Source: CAYUIS01 sp964444825 (lineage in GTDB: Bacteria > Chloroflexota > Anaerolineae > B4-G1). Taken from it: 20,123 bases of DNA. Below the pieces are notes generated by a model. That model was not told the DNA's origin. It searched no databases and saw nothing but the letters and a program-made list of their open reading frames with translations. This document shows positions 7,651 to 16,521 of the stretch, in pieces. Made by a program: the position numbers and the translations under genes. The DNA is taken from contig CAYUIS010000094.1 of the NCBI GenBank assembly GCA_964444825.1, positions 1 through 20,123 on the forward strand, in the 5' to 3' direction. How positions within the stretch are numbered: the stretch's first letter is position 1; each line of letters starts with the position of its first letter.

Positions 7651-10600
7651 ATGTCGCGCCAAGAGCGAGAACTAGACACCGAGTTGGGAGCTCACCACGC
7701 GGAGCTGGAACGCCGTGTGGCTGAACGCACCACCGAATTGACAAAGATGAACAAACAACTCCTAGCTCAGATGGCAGAGCGCCAGAACACGGAGCGTGAG
7801 ATCGAGGAGCGCAAGAGGTATCTGGAGGGCACACTGGCGGCTGCTCCAGACGCTATCGTCACCTTGGATGCCGAACACAGAATCGTGGAATGGAACCCTG
7901 GGGCAGAACGACTGTTTGGATACGCTTCAGAAGAGACGATTGGTCAGAACATTGACGACTTGATCACCAGGCCCGAGGTCGTCGAGGAGGCAAGCAGACT
8001 CACCCGCATGATATTGAGCCGGAATCAGGTCGGCCCAATGGAGACGGTGCGCTACCGCAAAGATGGCACACCGGTGGGCGTGATAGTGGCTGGATCCCCA
8101 ATAGTCATCGGTGATGAACTATCTGGCGTGGTCGCCGTCTACACCGATATCACCGAACGCAAGGCAGCGGAGGAAGCACTGCGCCGCCGTGCCGAGGAAC
8201 TGGAGGCGCTGCAAGCCACCGTGCTCGATATCACTGCACCACACGAGCTGCCCACCCTGCTTCAGACGCTCGTCGAGCGAGCAGCCCGGCTGCTGAACGC
8301 CTCAGGCGGGGGGTTGTACTTGTGCGATCCAGACCGCAGAGAGGTGCGCTGTGTGGTGAGTTACAACACCCCGCACGATTACACGGGGACCCTGCTCAAG
8401 TACGGTGAGGGTGCATCAGGTACCGTGGCCCAGACCGGTGAGCCGCTGATCATCGACGATTATCGGTCCTGGTCGAGACGGGCCGGAGCCTTTGAAGAAC
8501 AGCAGCCATTCACCGCCGTACTCTGTGCGCCGCTGGTGTGGACAGACGAGGTGACAGGTGTCATAACCCTCCTGGACGACGCGCAGAGGCGTCGCTTCAC
8601 AAAGGCCGATCTGGAATTGCTGACCCTGCTTGCCAACCACGCGGCTATTGCCGTCGAAAACGCCCGGCTATACGAACAAGCCCAAAATGAGATCAATGAA
8701 CGCTCCCAGGCGGAGGAGGCGCTCCGCCAGCGCACGGCCCAATTGGAGGCGCTTCGGCAGATGGGATTGGAACTCACCGCCGAATTAGACCTGGATGCCC
8801 TGCTCCGTTCAGTCGTCAGTCGGGCGGCGGAACTATTGGGTGGAACTGAAGGCGGTCTCTATCTACACCGCCCAGACCAGGATGTGCTGGAGTGGGCTGT
8901 GGCCACCGATCCCAGCACAGCCGCCCTCGGTACGGTCCTTCGCCGGGGCGAGGGCCTCTCCGGCAAGATATGGGAGACCGGTGATCCTCTCATTGTGGAT
9001 GACTATCAGAGTTGGGATGGAAGAGCAGAGGTTTATGAGGGACATTCCTTCGCCGCTGTCGTGGGAGCACCTGTCTATTGGAGGGCCGCCAGCGCAGACG
9101 AAGAGTTGCTGGGGGTGATAAACGTCAGTGCTGGGCCTGAGCGGGCGTTCTCTCCCGCGGACGCCGAGCTGCTGGGCCTGTTCGCCAACCAGGCTGCCAT
9201 AGCCATCCGTAATACTCGCCTGTACGAAGAAGCCCGACAGCGAGCCCTGGAGCAAGAGACGCTCAGGGAGGCAGCCCTGATCCTCACGACCACTCTGGAG
9301 CGGGACGAGGTCATCCAGCGCATCCTGGCCCAGTTGCAGGAGGTGGTACCCTACGACACCGCTTCGGTTCAGTTGCTTCGAAACGGTTACCTGGAGATCG
9401 TAGGTTGTCGAGGATTCCCCAATCCAGAGGAGATTGTTGGGATCACTTTTGACCCGGACCAGGAAGATAATCCCAACCGCAAGGTGGTTCGTGATAAGGC
9501 TCCCCACATTGTCCATGATGCGCCAACTGTGTATGAGGAGTTTCAGAGAGGGCCCCACGCTCCCGCTCGCATCCGCTCCTGGCTCGGCGCTCCAATGCTC
9601 GTGGGTGAGCGGTTGATCGGTATGATCGCCCTCGACAGAAACGAGCCAAGTTTCTACACACAAGGGCACGCTCGTCTGGCGGAGACATTTGCCGCTCAGG
9701 CGGCCATTGCCATAGAGAACAGCCGCCTCTTCCAGGCGGAACGGGAACAGCGGGAGCTGACCGAGGCACTAGAGCAAGCGGCCGGTGCTGTGAGCAGTAC
9801 GCTGGAACTCGACCAGGTGCTGGATCGTATCTTGGAGCAGGTGGAACGTGTTGTCACCGGCGATGCCTTCAACGTCATGCTGGTAGAGAATGGCGCCGCC
9901 AAGGCGGTCCGGTGGCGAGCACACAGATATATGGAAGACCAGCACCTGCAATTGACCATGGTCATAGACGATTACCACAACCTGACGACGATGGTGGATA
10001 CTGGGGAGCCGGTCGTTGTATCGGACAAGGCTGCCGATCCCAACTGGGTGGAGGAGGAGGGTTGGGGATGGGTGCACTCCTACGTCGGCGCTCCCATCCG
10101 TGTGACGGGCTCGACCGTCGGTTTCTTGAACGTGTATGGAACCCGATCAGGCCACTTCGGCTGGGCCGACGGCCATCAGCTTCAAGCCTTTGCTAACCAC
10201 GCAGCCGCCGCCATTGAGAACGCCCAACTGTACCGGACACTACGGGATCACGCCGGGCAGTTGGAGCAACGAGTACGGGAACGTACCGCCGAACTCCACG
10301 CTCAGTTTGGCCGTCTGGAAGCGATCCTGCGCAGCACCGCCGACGGCATCCTTGTGAGCGACACCGAGGGACAGATCCTGCAAGCCAACCCTGTGGCTCA
10401 GACTTGGCTTACCCAGACCCTATCGCCAGCGGAGGCATCTCTACTACAGAATACGGCACAGAGCCTGGCCAGGCGGGCCGACCAGCATCCAGTTGAGCTT
10501 TTAGAGCTGACGGGCCTCGATCTGGAACTGATTGCGGCCCCGATAGTAGAGCCAACGACCGACGAGGGTCTGGAGCCCGACCCCGGCGAACTGGATCGGA

Positions 10601-11352
10601 CTCTCCGTCGTGAGCCAGCGGCGGTAGTCGTGATTCACGACATAAGCCACCTAAAGGCATTGGATCGGATGAAAACCCGCTTGGTCAGCAACATCTCCCA
10701 CGAACTGAGAACGCCGATCACGACGATCAAACTGTATGCCCATCTTATGCAACGTCAGCCTGAGAGATGGCGGGAGCATTTGAGTATTCTGGCCCAAGAG
10801 GCAAATCACCAGGCGCAATTGGTAGAAGACATACTACAGATCTCTCACATAGACGCAGGACGGCTCGAGATGGCCCCCCGGCCAACCGCCCTCGACAGTC
10901 TGACCGACATTGTCGTGGCAAGCCACCAGGCGATGGCAGACAGGCAGGGACTGACCCTGAAACACTCCTCCGAAGAGCCACGCCCAGTCGCGCTGGTGGA
11001 TCCCAAACGGATGACCCAGATACTGAACAACCTGATCGAAAACGCGATCCGTTATACCCCACGTGGCGGCACCGTGACCGTCCACACAACCACTCAGGAG
11101 GCAGAGGGACGAGTGTGGGCCACGACGACGGTGATGGATACAGGGATGGGAATAGCGAAAGAGGATGTGCCCTATCTCTTTGACCGTTTCTTCCGAGGTG
11201 TCACAGCACGGTCGATGCAGATCCCAGGGTCCGGCCTGGGATTGGCCATCGTCAAGGAAATCGTGGAACTGCATGGCGGTCGCGTAACCGTAAAAACTCA
11301 GGAGGGCACTGGCTCCACCTTCACTGTTTGGCTACCCCAAAGCGACCAGTAG
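7651..11352 (+). CDS. Multi-sensor histidine kinase (PAS, four GAF, PAS-like, HisKA, HATPase)
   Basis: 1233 residues, soluble. Order: a coiled coil (1-55, ERRVAERTTELTK), a PAS domain (about 57-175, AAAPDAIVTLDAEHRIVEWN), then four GAF domains at about 200-347, 380-525, 553-695 and 720-864. Each GAF ends in a helix of the AAIAxxNxRLYE type. A second coiled coil leads to a PAS-like domain (about 887-1000, STADGILVSDTEGQILQANP). The kinase core follows with His1017 in SNISHELRTPIT, the N-box around N1131 (NNLIENAIRYTP), DTGMGI, FDRFFRG and GSGLGLAIVKEIV. GAF1 and GAF2 share the signature P-LI(I/V)DDY-SW and look like a recent internal duplication. There is no receiver, so phosphate could pass to the receiver of the neighbouring hybrid kinase; this is inference. 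The ATG at 7651 lies 11 bp after the previous stop with a weak AGTAGG site. Confidence 0.9.
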   Translation: MSRQERELDTELGAHHAELERRVAERTTELTKMNKQLLAQMAERQNTEREIEERKRYLEGTLAAAPDAIVTLDAEHRIVEWNPGAERLFGYASEETIGQNIDDLITRPEVVEEASRLTRMILSRNQVGPMETVRYRKDGTPVGVIVAGSPIVIGDELSGVVAVYTDITERKAAEEALRRRAEELEALQATVLDITAPHELPTLLQTLVERAARLLNASGGGLYLCDPDRREVRCVVSYNTPHDYTGTLLKYGEGASGTVAQTGEPLIIDDYRSWSRRAGAFEEQQPFTAVLCAPLVWTDEVTGVITLLDDAQRRRFTKADLELLTLLANHAAIAVENARLYEQAQNEINERSQAEEALRQRTAQLEALRQMGLELTAELDLDALLRSVVSRAAELLGGTEGGLYLHRPDQDVLEWAVATDPSTAALGTVLRRGEGLSGKIWETGDPLIVDDYQSWDGRAEVYEGHSFAAVVGAPVYWRAASADEELLGVINVSAGPERAFSPADAELLGLFANQAAIAIRNTRLYEEARQRALEQETLREAALILTTTLERDEVIQRILAQLQEVVPYDTASVQLLRNGYLEIVGCRGFPNPEEIVGITFDPDQEDNPNRKVVRDKAPHIVHDAPTVYEEFQRGPHAPARIRSWLGAPMLVGERLIGMIALDRNEPSFYTQGHARLAETFAAQAAIAIENSRLFQAEREQRELTEALEQAAGAVSSTLELDQVLDRILEQVERVVTGDAFNVMLVENGAAKAVRWRAHRYMEDQHLQLTMVIDDYHNLTTMVDTGEPVVVSDKAADPNWVEEEGWGWVHSYVGAPIRVTGSTVGFLNVYGTRSGHFGWADGHQLQAFANHAAAAIENAQLYRTLRDHAGQLEQRVRERTAELHAQFGRLEAILRSTADGILVSDTEGQILQANPVAQTWLTQTLSPAEASLLQNTAQSLARRADQHPVELLELTGLDLELIAAPIVEPTTDEGLEPDPGELDRTLRREPAAVVVIHDISHLKALDRMKTRLVSNISHELRTPITTIKLYAHLMQRQPERWREHLSILAQEANHQAQLVEDILQISHIDAGRLEMAPRPTALDSLTDIVVASHQAMADRQGLTLKHSSEEPRPVALVDPKRMTQILNNLIENAIRYTPRGGTVTVHTTTQEAEGRVWATTTVMDTGMGIAKEDVPYLFDRFFRGVTARSMQIPGSGLGLAIVKEIVELHGGRVTVKTQEGTGSTFTVWLPQSDQ

Positions 11353-11381
11353 TCAACCTAGGCAGGGCGAAGGAGACGGCG

Positions 11382-12593
11382 ATGAATCACAGGCAACGAG
11401 TCCTGACATCTTTGCGTCATCAAGAACCAGATCGGGTGCCCATCGATTTTGGTGGCACCGTAGACAGCACGATCATGGCGACCGGTTATCAGGCGCTGCG
11501 CCAGCGTCTCGGCCTGGGGGTCAGTTTAACTCGCGTTGCCGATATCTACCAGCACACGGCATTGGTGGAGGAAGACGTGCGCCGTGCATTGGGCATCGAC
11601 ACGATGCTGGTCTCTGACGAACCCACAAAATGGAGACCGGGTCTCCTCCCTGATGGATCGCCGGCCGAGTTCCCAGCCCAGTTCTTGCCGCATCGCCAAA
11701 AAGATGGGGCTTGGGTGACCTTTGACGCGGCCGGCAACGTCGCGCTCAAGATGCCCCGAGACGGTCACTACTTTGATCCGGTATACTCCCCCCTGGCCGA
11801 TGCGACAAGTGTACGCGACATAGAGAAGCACATAGAGGCTATTGAGAGCTACGACAGACCCTCCCATCTCGACAAGAGCTATGAGGAGCTGGCCCAGCAG
11901 GCAAAGGAGCTGCGGGAGCGTACCGACTACCTACTGGTGGGTTTCTTTGGCGGTCACATCTTCCAGGCTGCTCAATCTCTGCGAGGGTGGGAGACCTTTC
12001 TGGTGGACCTGCTGCTGAACCGCAAGTTCGCCGAAGCGCTGATGGATCAGTTGGCGGAGGCGAACATCAGGCGCTTTGAGCACTATGCCAGAACCGTCGG
12101 TCCATACGTAGACGTGATCCAGTTCGAAGACGACCTGGGAATGCAGGACCGCCCCCTTCTGAGGCCCGAACTCTATCGCGCGGCGGTCAAGCCATACCAC
12201 GCGAAACTGTTTCGTTATGTCAAATCCAGGTGCGATGCCAATCTTTTATTGCACACCGACGGCGCTGTCGCGCCCTTTATTCCCGACTTTATCGAAATGG
12301 GTGTGGACATTATGAACCCGGTCCAGGTCTCGGCGGCAGGTATGGACACAAAAGCTCTGAAGAAAGCCTTTGGCAAGGACATCACTTTCTGGGGAGCAGG
12401 ATGTGATAGCCAGGGGGTCCTGCCCTTTGGCACCCCAGAAGAGGTGGAAGATGAGGTCAAGCGTCGCCTGGATGACCTGGCCCCCGGCGGCGGTTACGTG
12501 TTCAGCTCGGTCCACAACGTGCAGGTTGGCGTACCGGCCAAAAACGTCGTCGCTATGTTCAAAGCGGCGCGGGAGTACGGCGTCTACGGCTGA
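11382..12593 (+). CDS. Uroporphyrinogen decarboxylase-superfamily protein (MtaA/CmuA-like, not HemE)
   Basis: 403 residues with the UroD TIM-barrel family start MNHRQRVLTSLRHQEPDRVPIDFGG. HemE's N-terminal RQAGR substrate-binding motif is absent, so this is not the haem-pathway decarboxylase. It fits the broad UroD-like group that includes corrinoid-dependent methyltransferases (MtaA, MtbA, CmuA) and many uncharacterised enzymes. In those methyltransferases a His-x-Cys and a later Cys bind zinc. Here the corresponding strand reads LLHTDGAV (His291, Asp293, no Cys), followed by the GVDIMNPVQ segment and Cys341 in GAGCDSQG. The C-terminus, YVFSSVHNVQVGVPAKNV, is typical of the family. AAGGAG at 11370-11375, six bases before the ATG, supports this start. 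It follows the kinase by 29 bp and precedes a terminator, so it is probably the last gene of the run. No corrinoid protein is adjacent. The substrate is unknown. Confidence 0.82.
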   Translation: MNHRQRVLTSLRHQEPDRVPIDFGGTVDSTIMATGYQALRQRLGLGVSLTRVADIYQHTALVEEDVRRALGIDTMLVSDEPTKWRPGLLPDGSPAEFPAQFLPHRQKDGAWVTFDAAGNVALKMPRDGHYFDPVYSPLADATSVRDIEKHIEAIESYDRPSHLDKSYEELAQQAKELRERTDYLLVGFFGGHIFQAAQSLRGWETFLVDLLLNRKFAEALMDQLAEANIRRFEHYARTVGPYVDVIQFEDDLGMQDRPLLRPELYRAAVKPYHAKLFRYVKSRCDANLLLHTDGAVAPFIPDFIEMGVDIMNPVQVSAAGMDTKALKKAFGKDITFWGAGCDSQGVLPFGTPEEVEDEVKRRLDDLAPGGGYVFSSVHNVQVGVPAKNVVAMFKAAREYGVYG

Positions 12594-12647
12594 TTGGCCG
12601 GCAAAGACGAACCTTGCCCGTTTTTCCCTCCTCTGGTAGACTTAACT

Positions 12648-12670
12648 CGCCGCCCATGGGCGGCGCTTTT
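12648..12670 (+). terminator. GC-rich palindromic terminator
   Basis: A perfect 18-bp palindrome at 12648-12665 (CGCCGCCC AT GGGCGGCG) is followed by CTTTTG. It folds into a strong hairpin 54 bp after the UroD-like gene. The T-run is short (four), so termination may be partial. It precedes the LysM lipoprotein start by 31 bp. Confidence 0.65.
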
Positions 12671-12701
12671 GTGGTGGCGTTCGTTGCGGAGAATGGTAAA
12701 G

Positions 12702-14264
12702 ATGAACAAGCGGCCCCGACATCGCTGGTTCCTGCTCTGGATATGGCTCCTGAGCGTGGTGTCCGCGTGCGCCCGTCCTGCTCCCGAGCAACGTCAGGCT
12801 GAGAGCGGCGGGGCGGTTGAGCCGGTCAGCCAGGCCGCCACACAAACGTCAACGCCGCCCCCCACCCCGTCTCCTGCCCCCTCGCCCGCCTACGCTGGCG
12901 CCTACACCGGCACGCCCACACCCGACCCCACGCCAGCCAGCCTCTCGGAAGGGACCAGCGTAGAGTCCTACGTCGTACAATCCGGCCAGACGCTGGGCTG
13001 GCTCGCTCTCGTGTTCGGCTGCACCGTGGAGGAGATCGTCGCCGCCAACAACCTGCCCAACGCGGACAGCATCGCGGCAGGCCAGACCCTCATCATACCG
13101 ATCAATGCCACCGAGGTTGGCCCGAGCCTCAAGCTAGTTCCCGACAGCGAGATGGTATACGGTCCGGCATACATCCATTTCGACCTGGAGGACTTTGTGG
13201 GTGGGATGGCCGGCTACCTGGCAGCGTATACCGAGGAAGTGGAGGGAGACACGCTCACCGGGGCGCAGGTCGTTCAACTTGTCGCCCAGCGCTTTAGCGT
13301 GGGACCACGGATGCTGTTGGCACTGCTGGAGCAGCAATCCGGGTGGGTGACCAACCCGACGCCACCCGCTGAGACGATGGTGTATCCACTGGGCCACGTA
13401 CAGGATTACCACGAGGGGTTGTACCAGCAATTGAGCTGGGCCGCAGCTAACCTCAACGAGGGCTACTATGGTTGGAAACGAGGCGACCGCACAAACGTAC
13501 GCCTGCTCGATGCCACCCGCGCCGCCTTTGCACCTGGCATAAACCCCGGCACCGCCGGTGTGCAGAACTGCCTGGCCCAGCTCACCACCAGCCTGGACGA
13601 ATGGCTGGCAGCAACCGGGCCTGAGGGATTCCCGGCAACCTATGGACGTCTATTCGGCAACCCCTTTGCCTACGCAGTCGATCCATTGATACCGCCCGAC
13701 CTAGCCCAGCCGGAGCTACGACTGCCGTGGGAGGGCGGGGCCACCTGGTACTTTACGAGCGGCCCTCACGGGGGTTGGGGCAGCGACAACGACCGGGCCG
13801 CGCTCGATTTCTACCCAGGCAACGAACAACTGGGCTGCGCGCCTTCAGATGAATGGGCCACGGCTGCTGCATCTGGGTTGGTGCTGCGCAGCGAGAACGG
13901 GGAGGTGATCATCGACCTGGATGGCGATGGTTTTGAGCAAAGCGGATGGGTGCTGTTCTACCTGCACCTCTACGCCGAGGGGCGTATCGAGTCTGGCAGT
14001 AGCGTAAAACGCGGCCAACCGATCGGAAGGCCCTCCTGCGAGGGTGGATACTCGACCGCAACCCACCTTCACTTTGCCCGGCGCTACAACGGTGAGTGGA
14101 TCCCTGCTGGCAGCGGGTCAGCGCCGATGGTACTCTCGGGTTGGATGGCCCACGAGGATGTGGCGCCCTACGAAGGTTGGCTGACCAAGGGGGACAAGAC
14201 ACGTATCGCCTGCGAGTGCTGGGAAGACGACTACAACGGCCTGGTCTCCGATAACGAACCCTAG
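12702..14264 (+). CDS. LysM and M23/LytM-like peptidase lipoprotein
   Basis: 520 residues with a lipoprotein signal peptide (VVSAC, Cys23) and a Pro/Thr linker to about residue 85. A LysM domain lies at about 90-133 (YVVQSGQTLGWLA...NNLPNADSIAAGQTLIIPI). A helical middle region (about 145-335) contains FSVGPRMLLALLEQQSGWVTN, which recalls a lytic-transglycosylase fold without a clear catalytic Glu. The C-terminal LytM/M23-like domain (about 345-480) has GPHGGWGSDNDRAALDF (His356, Asp369), YLHLYA (His422) and THLHFA (His455, His457). The classical HxGxD first motif is replaced by RAALD, with His356 upstream as a possible metal ligand. The likely role is peptidoglycan binding and cross-link cleavage at the cell surface. 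The start is uncertain: ATG 12693 and ATG 12702 are both possible. 12702 has GGAG at 12688-12691 at a workable distance. Its 3' end faces the convergent stress-protein gene 52 bp away. Confidence 0.83.
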   Translation: MNKRPRHRWFLLWIWLLSVVSACARPAPEQRQAESGGAVEPVSQAATQTSTPPPTPSPAPSPAYAGAYTGTPTPDPTPASLSEGTSVESYVVQSGQTLGWLALVFGCTVEEIVAANNLPNADSIAAGQTLIIPINATEVGPSLKLVPDSEMVYGPAYIHFDLEDFVGGMAGYLAAYTEEVEGDTLTGAQVVQLVAQRFSVGPRMLLALLEQQSGWVTNPTPPAETMVYPLGHVQDYHEGLYQQLSWAAANLNEGYYGWKRGDRTNVRLLDATRAAFAPGINPGTAGVQNCLAQLTTSLDEWLAATGPEGFPATYGRLFGNPFAYAVDPLIPPDLAQPELRLPWEGGATWYFTSGPHGGWGSDNDRAALDFYPGNEQLGCAPSDEWATAAASGLVLRSENGEVIIDLDGDGFEQSGWVLFYLHLYAEGRIESGSSVKRGQPIGRPSCEGGYSTATHLHFARRYNGEWIPAGSGSAPMVLSGWMAHEDVAPYEGWLTKGDKTRIACECWEDDYNGLVSDNEP

Positions 14265-14316
14265 GCCTGCCGCGCCAACGCCCCTTGGGAAAAGGCAGCC
14301 GGCAAACCCCGAGGCG

Positions 14317-14778
14317 CTATACCAGCTCTACCCGGACGCCGGTCTGCTCCTCGATCTCTTGCATCAGGTGCTCTAGTCTGCTCCAGTCGAGGAGAGCGGT
14401 TCCGGCCTTGGGGCTGCCCAGCACAAGCACTGCAGGCCGCGCCTCCTCCAAATAGCCCAGCAGCTCCTCCCGAAATCGCCCCTGCCGAACCGCATAATCG
14501 GCCTCAATCCCTGATTCTTGGGCCTTTTCGACCAACGTCAACATAATGAACTCGCCCATCTTGCGCAGTTCTTCGGCAGCACGGCCAGTGCGACCCATGG
14601 TGGTGTGTTTCATAAACTCCAGGTCAGCGATGTACAGGAAGGTCACCCGCAGTCCCCCTTCCCTTGCCAGCTCAATGGCCCCCTGAACCGTGGCTTCACT
14701 GCCCGCACCACCACGCGTTGCACAGACGACACTACCAGCAATGTCGCCAGATCCGTGCGCTTGTCCGATTTGATCCAT
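14317..14778 (-). CDS. Universal stress protein family (UspA-like)
   Basis: 153 residues, a single USP alpha/beta domain. The N-terminal strand and following helix, SVVCATRGGAGSEATVQGAIELA, match the family layout, as do the VTFLYIADLEF strand and the C-terminal VLVLGSPKAG. The nucleotide-binding G-x2-G-x9-G(S/T) signature is only partly present, so ATP binding is uncertain. The start is supported by GGAG (complement of 14787-14790) eight bases upstream. That site overlaps the permease stop codon (14790-14792), so the two genes are tightly coupled. The context suggests regulation of, or a response linked to, the permease. Confidence 0.82.
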   Translation of the reverse strand: MDQIGQAHGSGDIAGSVVCATRGGAGSEATVQGAIELAREGGLRVTFLYIADLEFMKHTTMGRTGRAAEELRKMGEFIMLTLVEKAQESGIEADYAVRQGRFREELLGYLEEARPAVLVLGSPKAGTALLDWSRLEHLMQEIEEQTGVRVELV

Positions 14779-14789
14779 CGCGTTCGCTC

Positions 14790-16484
14790 CTAGAAACGAA
14801 TAAACAGCCACACCAGCCCAATAGTGACCGTGATCACCATTGAAGGCAGGCCGTAACGCATAAACATCTTGTAGGTGATGGGATAACCGGCTCTTTCGGC
14901 GATGCCAGCGGTGACCAGATTGGCCGAAGCCCCGATCAGAGAGCCGTTGCCCCCCATCGCTGCCCCGATCGACAGGGCGTAAAACAGCACGTTGCTGCCC
15001 GCACCGGGGATCGTACGGGTCAGGTAGGCCATCACCGGTAGCATCGCGGCAGTAAAGGGGATGTTGGCCACCACCATCGAGAGGAAAGCGGCCGCATAAG
15101 TCATCAGTCCCACCGCCAGCAGCAATCTTTCGCCGACCAGATTGCCCAGCAGGACAGCGAGCTGGCTGATCAGCCCTACCTCCTCCAGCGCCCCGACGCA
15201 GACAAAGAGGCCGATGAAAAACAGAAGCGTCGTCCAATCCACGGCACGCATGATCTCATCCACGTCCGGCTGGATCCAGACCAGTAACAGAATAGATCCG
15301 ATCAGAGCCGTGACCGCCGGCCCCAGGTGGAAGCGCTCACCTGTGGCGAAGAGGATCAACATGGCGACAAATACGACCCCTGCTTTGCCGAGCACCGCCG
15401 GTTTGGTGATGCGTGCGTTTTCAGCCAGCTTGGTGGCCAATGTGGGAGAGAGGGAGCGGCCCACAGCCCGGTACTCTTTGCGGAACACGATCTGGGTGTA
15501 GACGATCAGCGCAAGCTGCGATATCAGCACACCGGGGGTGAGGTTGATCAGAAAGTCATTAAACGAAAGACCGGCGTATGAACCAATCAGAATGTTGGTT
15601 GGCGTACCGATCAAGGTGGCAATACCGCCGACGTTGGAGGCCAGCACCTCCGGAATAAGCAGAGCCATAGGGTTCATCTGTAGTGCCAACGCAATCTGTA
15701 GACTGATCGGCGTCATCAACAGCATGGTGGTGACGTTGTCGAGCAGTGCAGAAGCTACAGCCGTCAGGCACATCAACACCACCGCGAGCAGCCAGACGCG
15801 CCCGCGCGAGATGCGGTAGGCCCAGTAGGACAACCACTGAAAGATACCCGTCTCCTCCACGATGCCGATGACGATCATCATACCCAACACCAGGAAAAAG
15901 ACCTCAAAGTTGATGTACTGGAGCGCCCGTTCAAAGTCGAGGATGAACAGGTCTGGATTGATCGGCGCGCCGATGTAGCTTACCAGGAAGATGCAGGCCA
16001 TGCCAAGCAATGCAGATAGCGTGTTATGAAGCTTCTCCATTGCGATCAGCACCAGCAGACCGACAAAAGTGAGCGTGGCCACCCAAAAGCCCACGGTGAC
16101 GCGCCGCTCCATCGTCAGATCGGACACGTACAGGTGATTATCGTTCTCCAGCAACACCAGCGCCTCGGGCGTGCCGCGCCATTCCCGGTCTTCAAAGTGG
16201 GGGCGTTGGATGTGCACAACCACGCTGTGCTGGGGCAGTCGCTCCAAGTCAACGAGGAACGATCCATCCGGGTTGCTCTCCGCCTCCCCGATAGCCTCCC
16301 CGTCGTCGAGAACGGCGACGTGAGCGCCGGTGACCGGCTCGCCCTGCGGATCAAACAACCGGCCCTCGACGGTGGGAGCTTCCTCACCCGCCGCCAGTGG
16401 CATTGGCAGCGCCAGGAGCAGACCAGCCGTGATCAAAACCCCCGTACAAGTCAGGACAAATTTCATGGGCCTCGCCATATGCAT
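14790..16484 (-). CDS. SLC13/ArsB-NhaD-type permease with N-terminal extracytoplasmic beta-sandwich domain
   Basis: About 564 residues. A signal-like hydrophobic segment (FVLTCTGVLITAGLLLALPMPLA) is followed by a carboxypeptidase-regulatory-like domain of about 70 residues (VEGRLFDPQGEPVTGAHVAV...SNPDGSF). The remaining roughly 440 residues form a polytopic membrane protein with about 11-12 helices. It carries ion-transporter superfamily motifs: ASALLDNVTTMLLMTPI, SNVGGIATLIGTPTNILIGS with AGLSFNDF, and a second-half NGSLIGASANLV. This places it in the CitMHS/ArsB/NhaD/P-protein group, which moves anions or exchanges cations; the substrate cannot be read from sequence. The start is uncertain. 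ATG 16484 is used. GTG 16499, with AGGAG at 16508-16504 but only four bases of spacing, and ATG 16466 are alternatives. It is transcribed with the stress protein from promoter-like sites at 16522-16604. Confidence 0.85.
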   Translation of the reverse strand: MHMARPMKFVLTCTGVLITAGLLLALPMPLAAGEEAPTVEGRLFDPQGEPVTGAHVAVLDDGEAIGEAESNPDGSFLVDLERLPQHSVVVHIQRPHFEDREWRGTPEALVLLENDNHLYVSDLTMERRVTVGFWVATLTFVGLLVLIAMEKLHNTLSALLGMACIFLVSYIGAPINPDLFILDFERALQYINFEVFFLVLGMMIVIGIVEETGIFQWLSYWAYRISRGRVWLLAVVLMCLTAVASALLDNVTTMLLMTPISLQIALALQMNPMALLIPEVLASNVGGIATLIGTPTNILIGSYAGLSFNDFLINLTPGVLISQLALIVYTQIVFRKEYRAVGRSLSPTLATKLAENARITKPAVLGKAGVVFVAMLILFATGERFHLGPAVTALIGSILLLVWIQPDVDEIMRAVDWTTLLFFIGLFVCVGALEEVGLISQLAVLLGNLVGERLLLAVGLMTYAAAFLSMVVANIPFTAAMLPVMAYLTRTIPGAGSNVLFYALSIGAAMGGNGSLIGASANLVTAGIAERAGYPITYKMFMRYGLPSMVITVTIGLVWLFIRF

Positions 16485-16521
16485 AGTCGGATGTCTCACA
16501 CAACTCCTGTGACGTGAATGG

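Noticed and set aside
11382..12593. HemE (haem biosynthesis uroporphyrinogen decarboxylase)
   Set aside because: The RQAGR motif is missing and the C-terminal pattern is that of the broader UroD-like group.
14265..14316. Bidirectional terminator between the convergent LysM lipoprotein and stress-protein genes
   Set aside because: No convincing stem with a T-tract on either strand was found in the 52-bp gap.
14779..15237. N-terminal 153 residues of a 306-codon minus-strand frame ending at 14317
   Set aside because: This part is out of frame within the permease gene and has no USP features; the real start with ribosome site is 14778.
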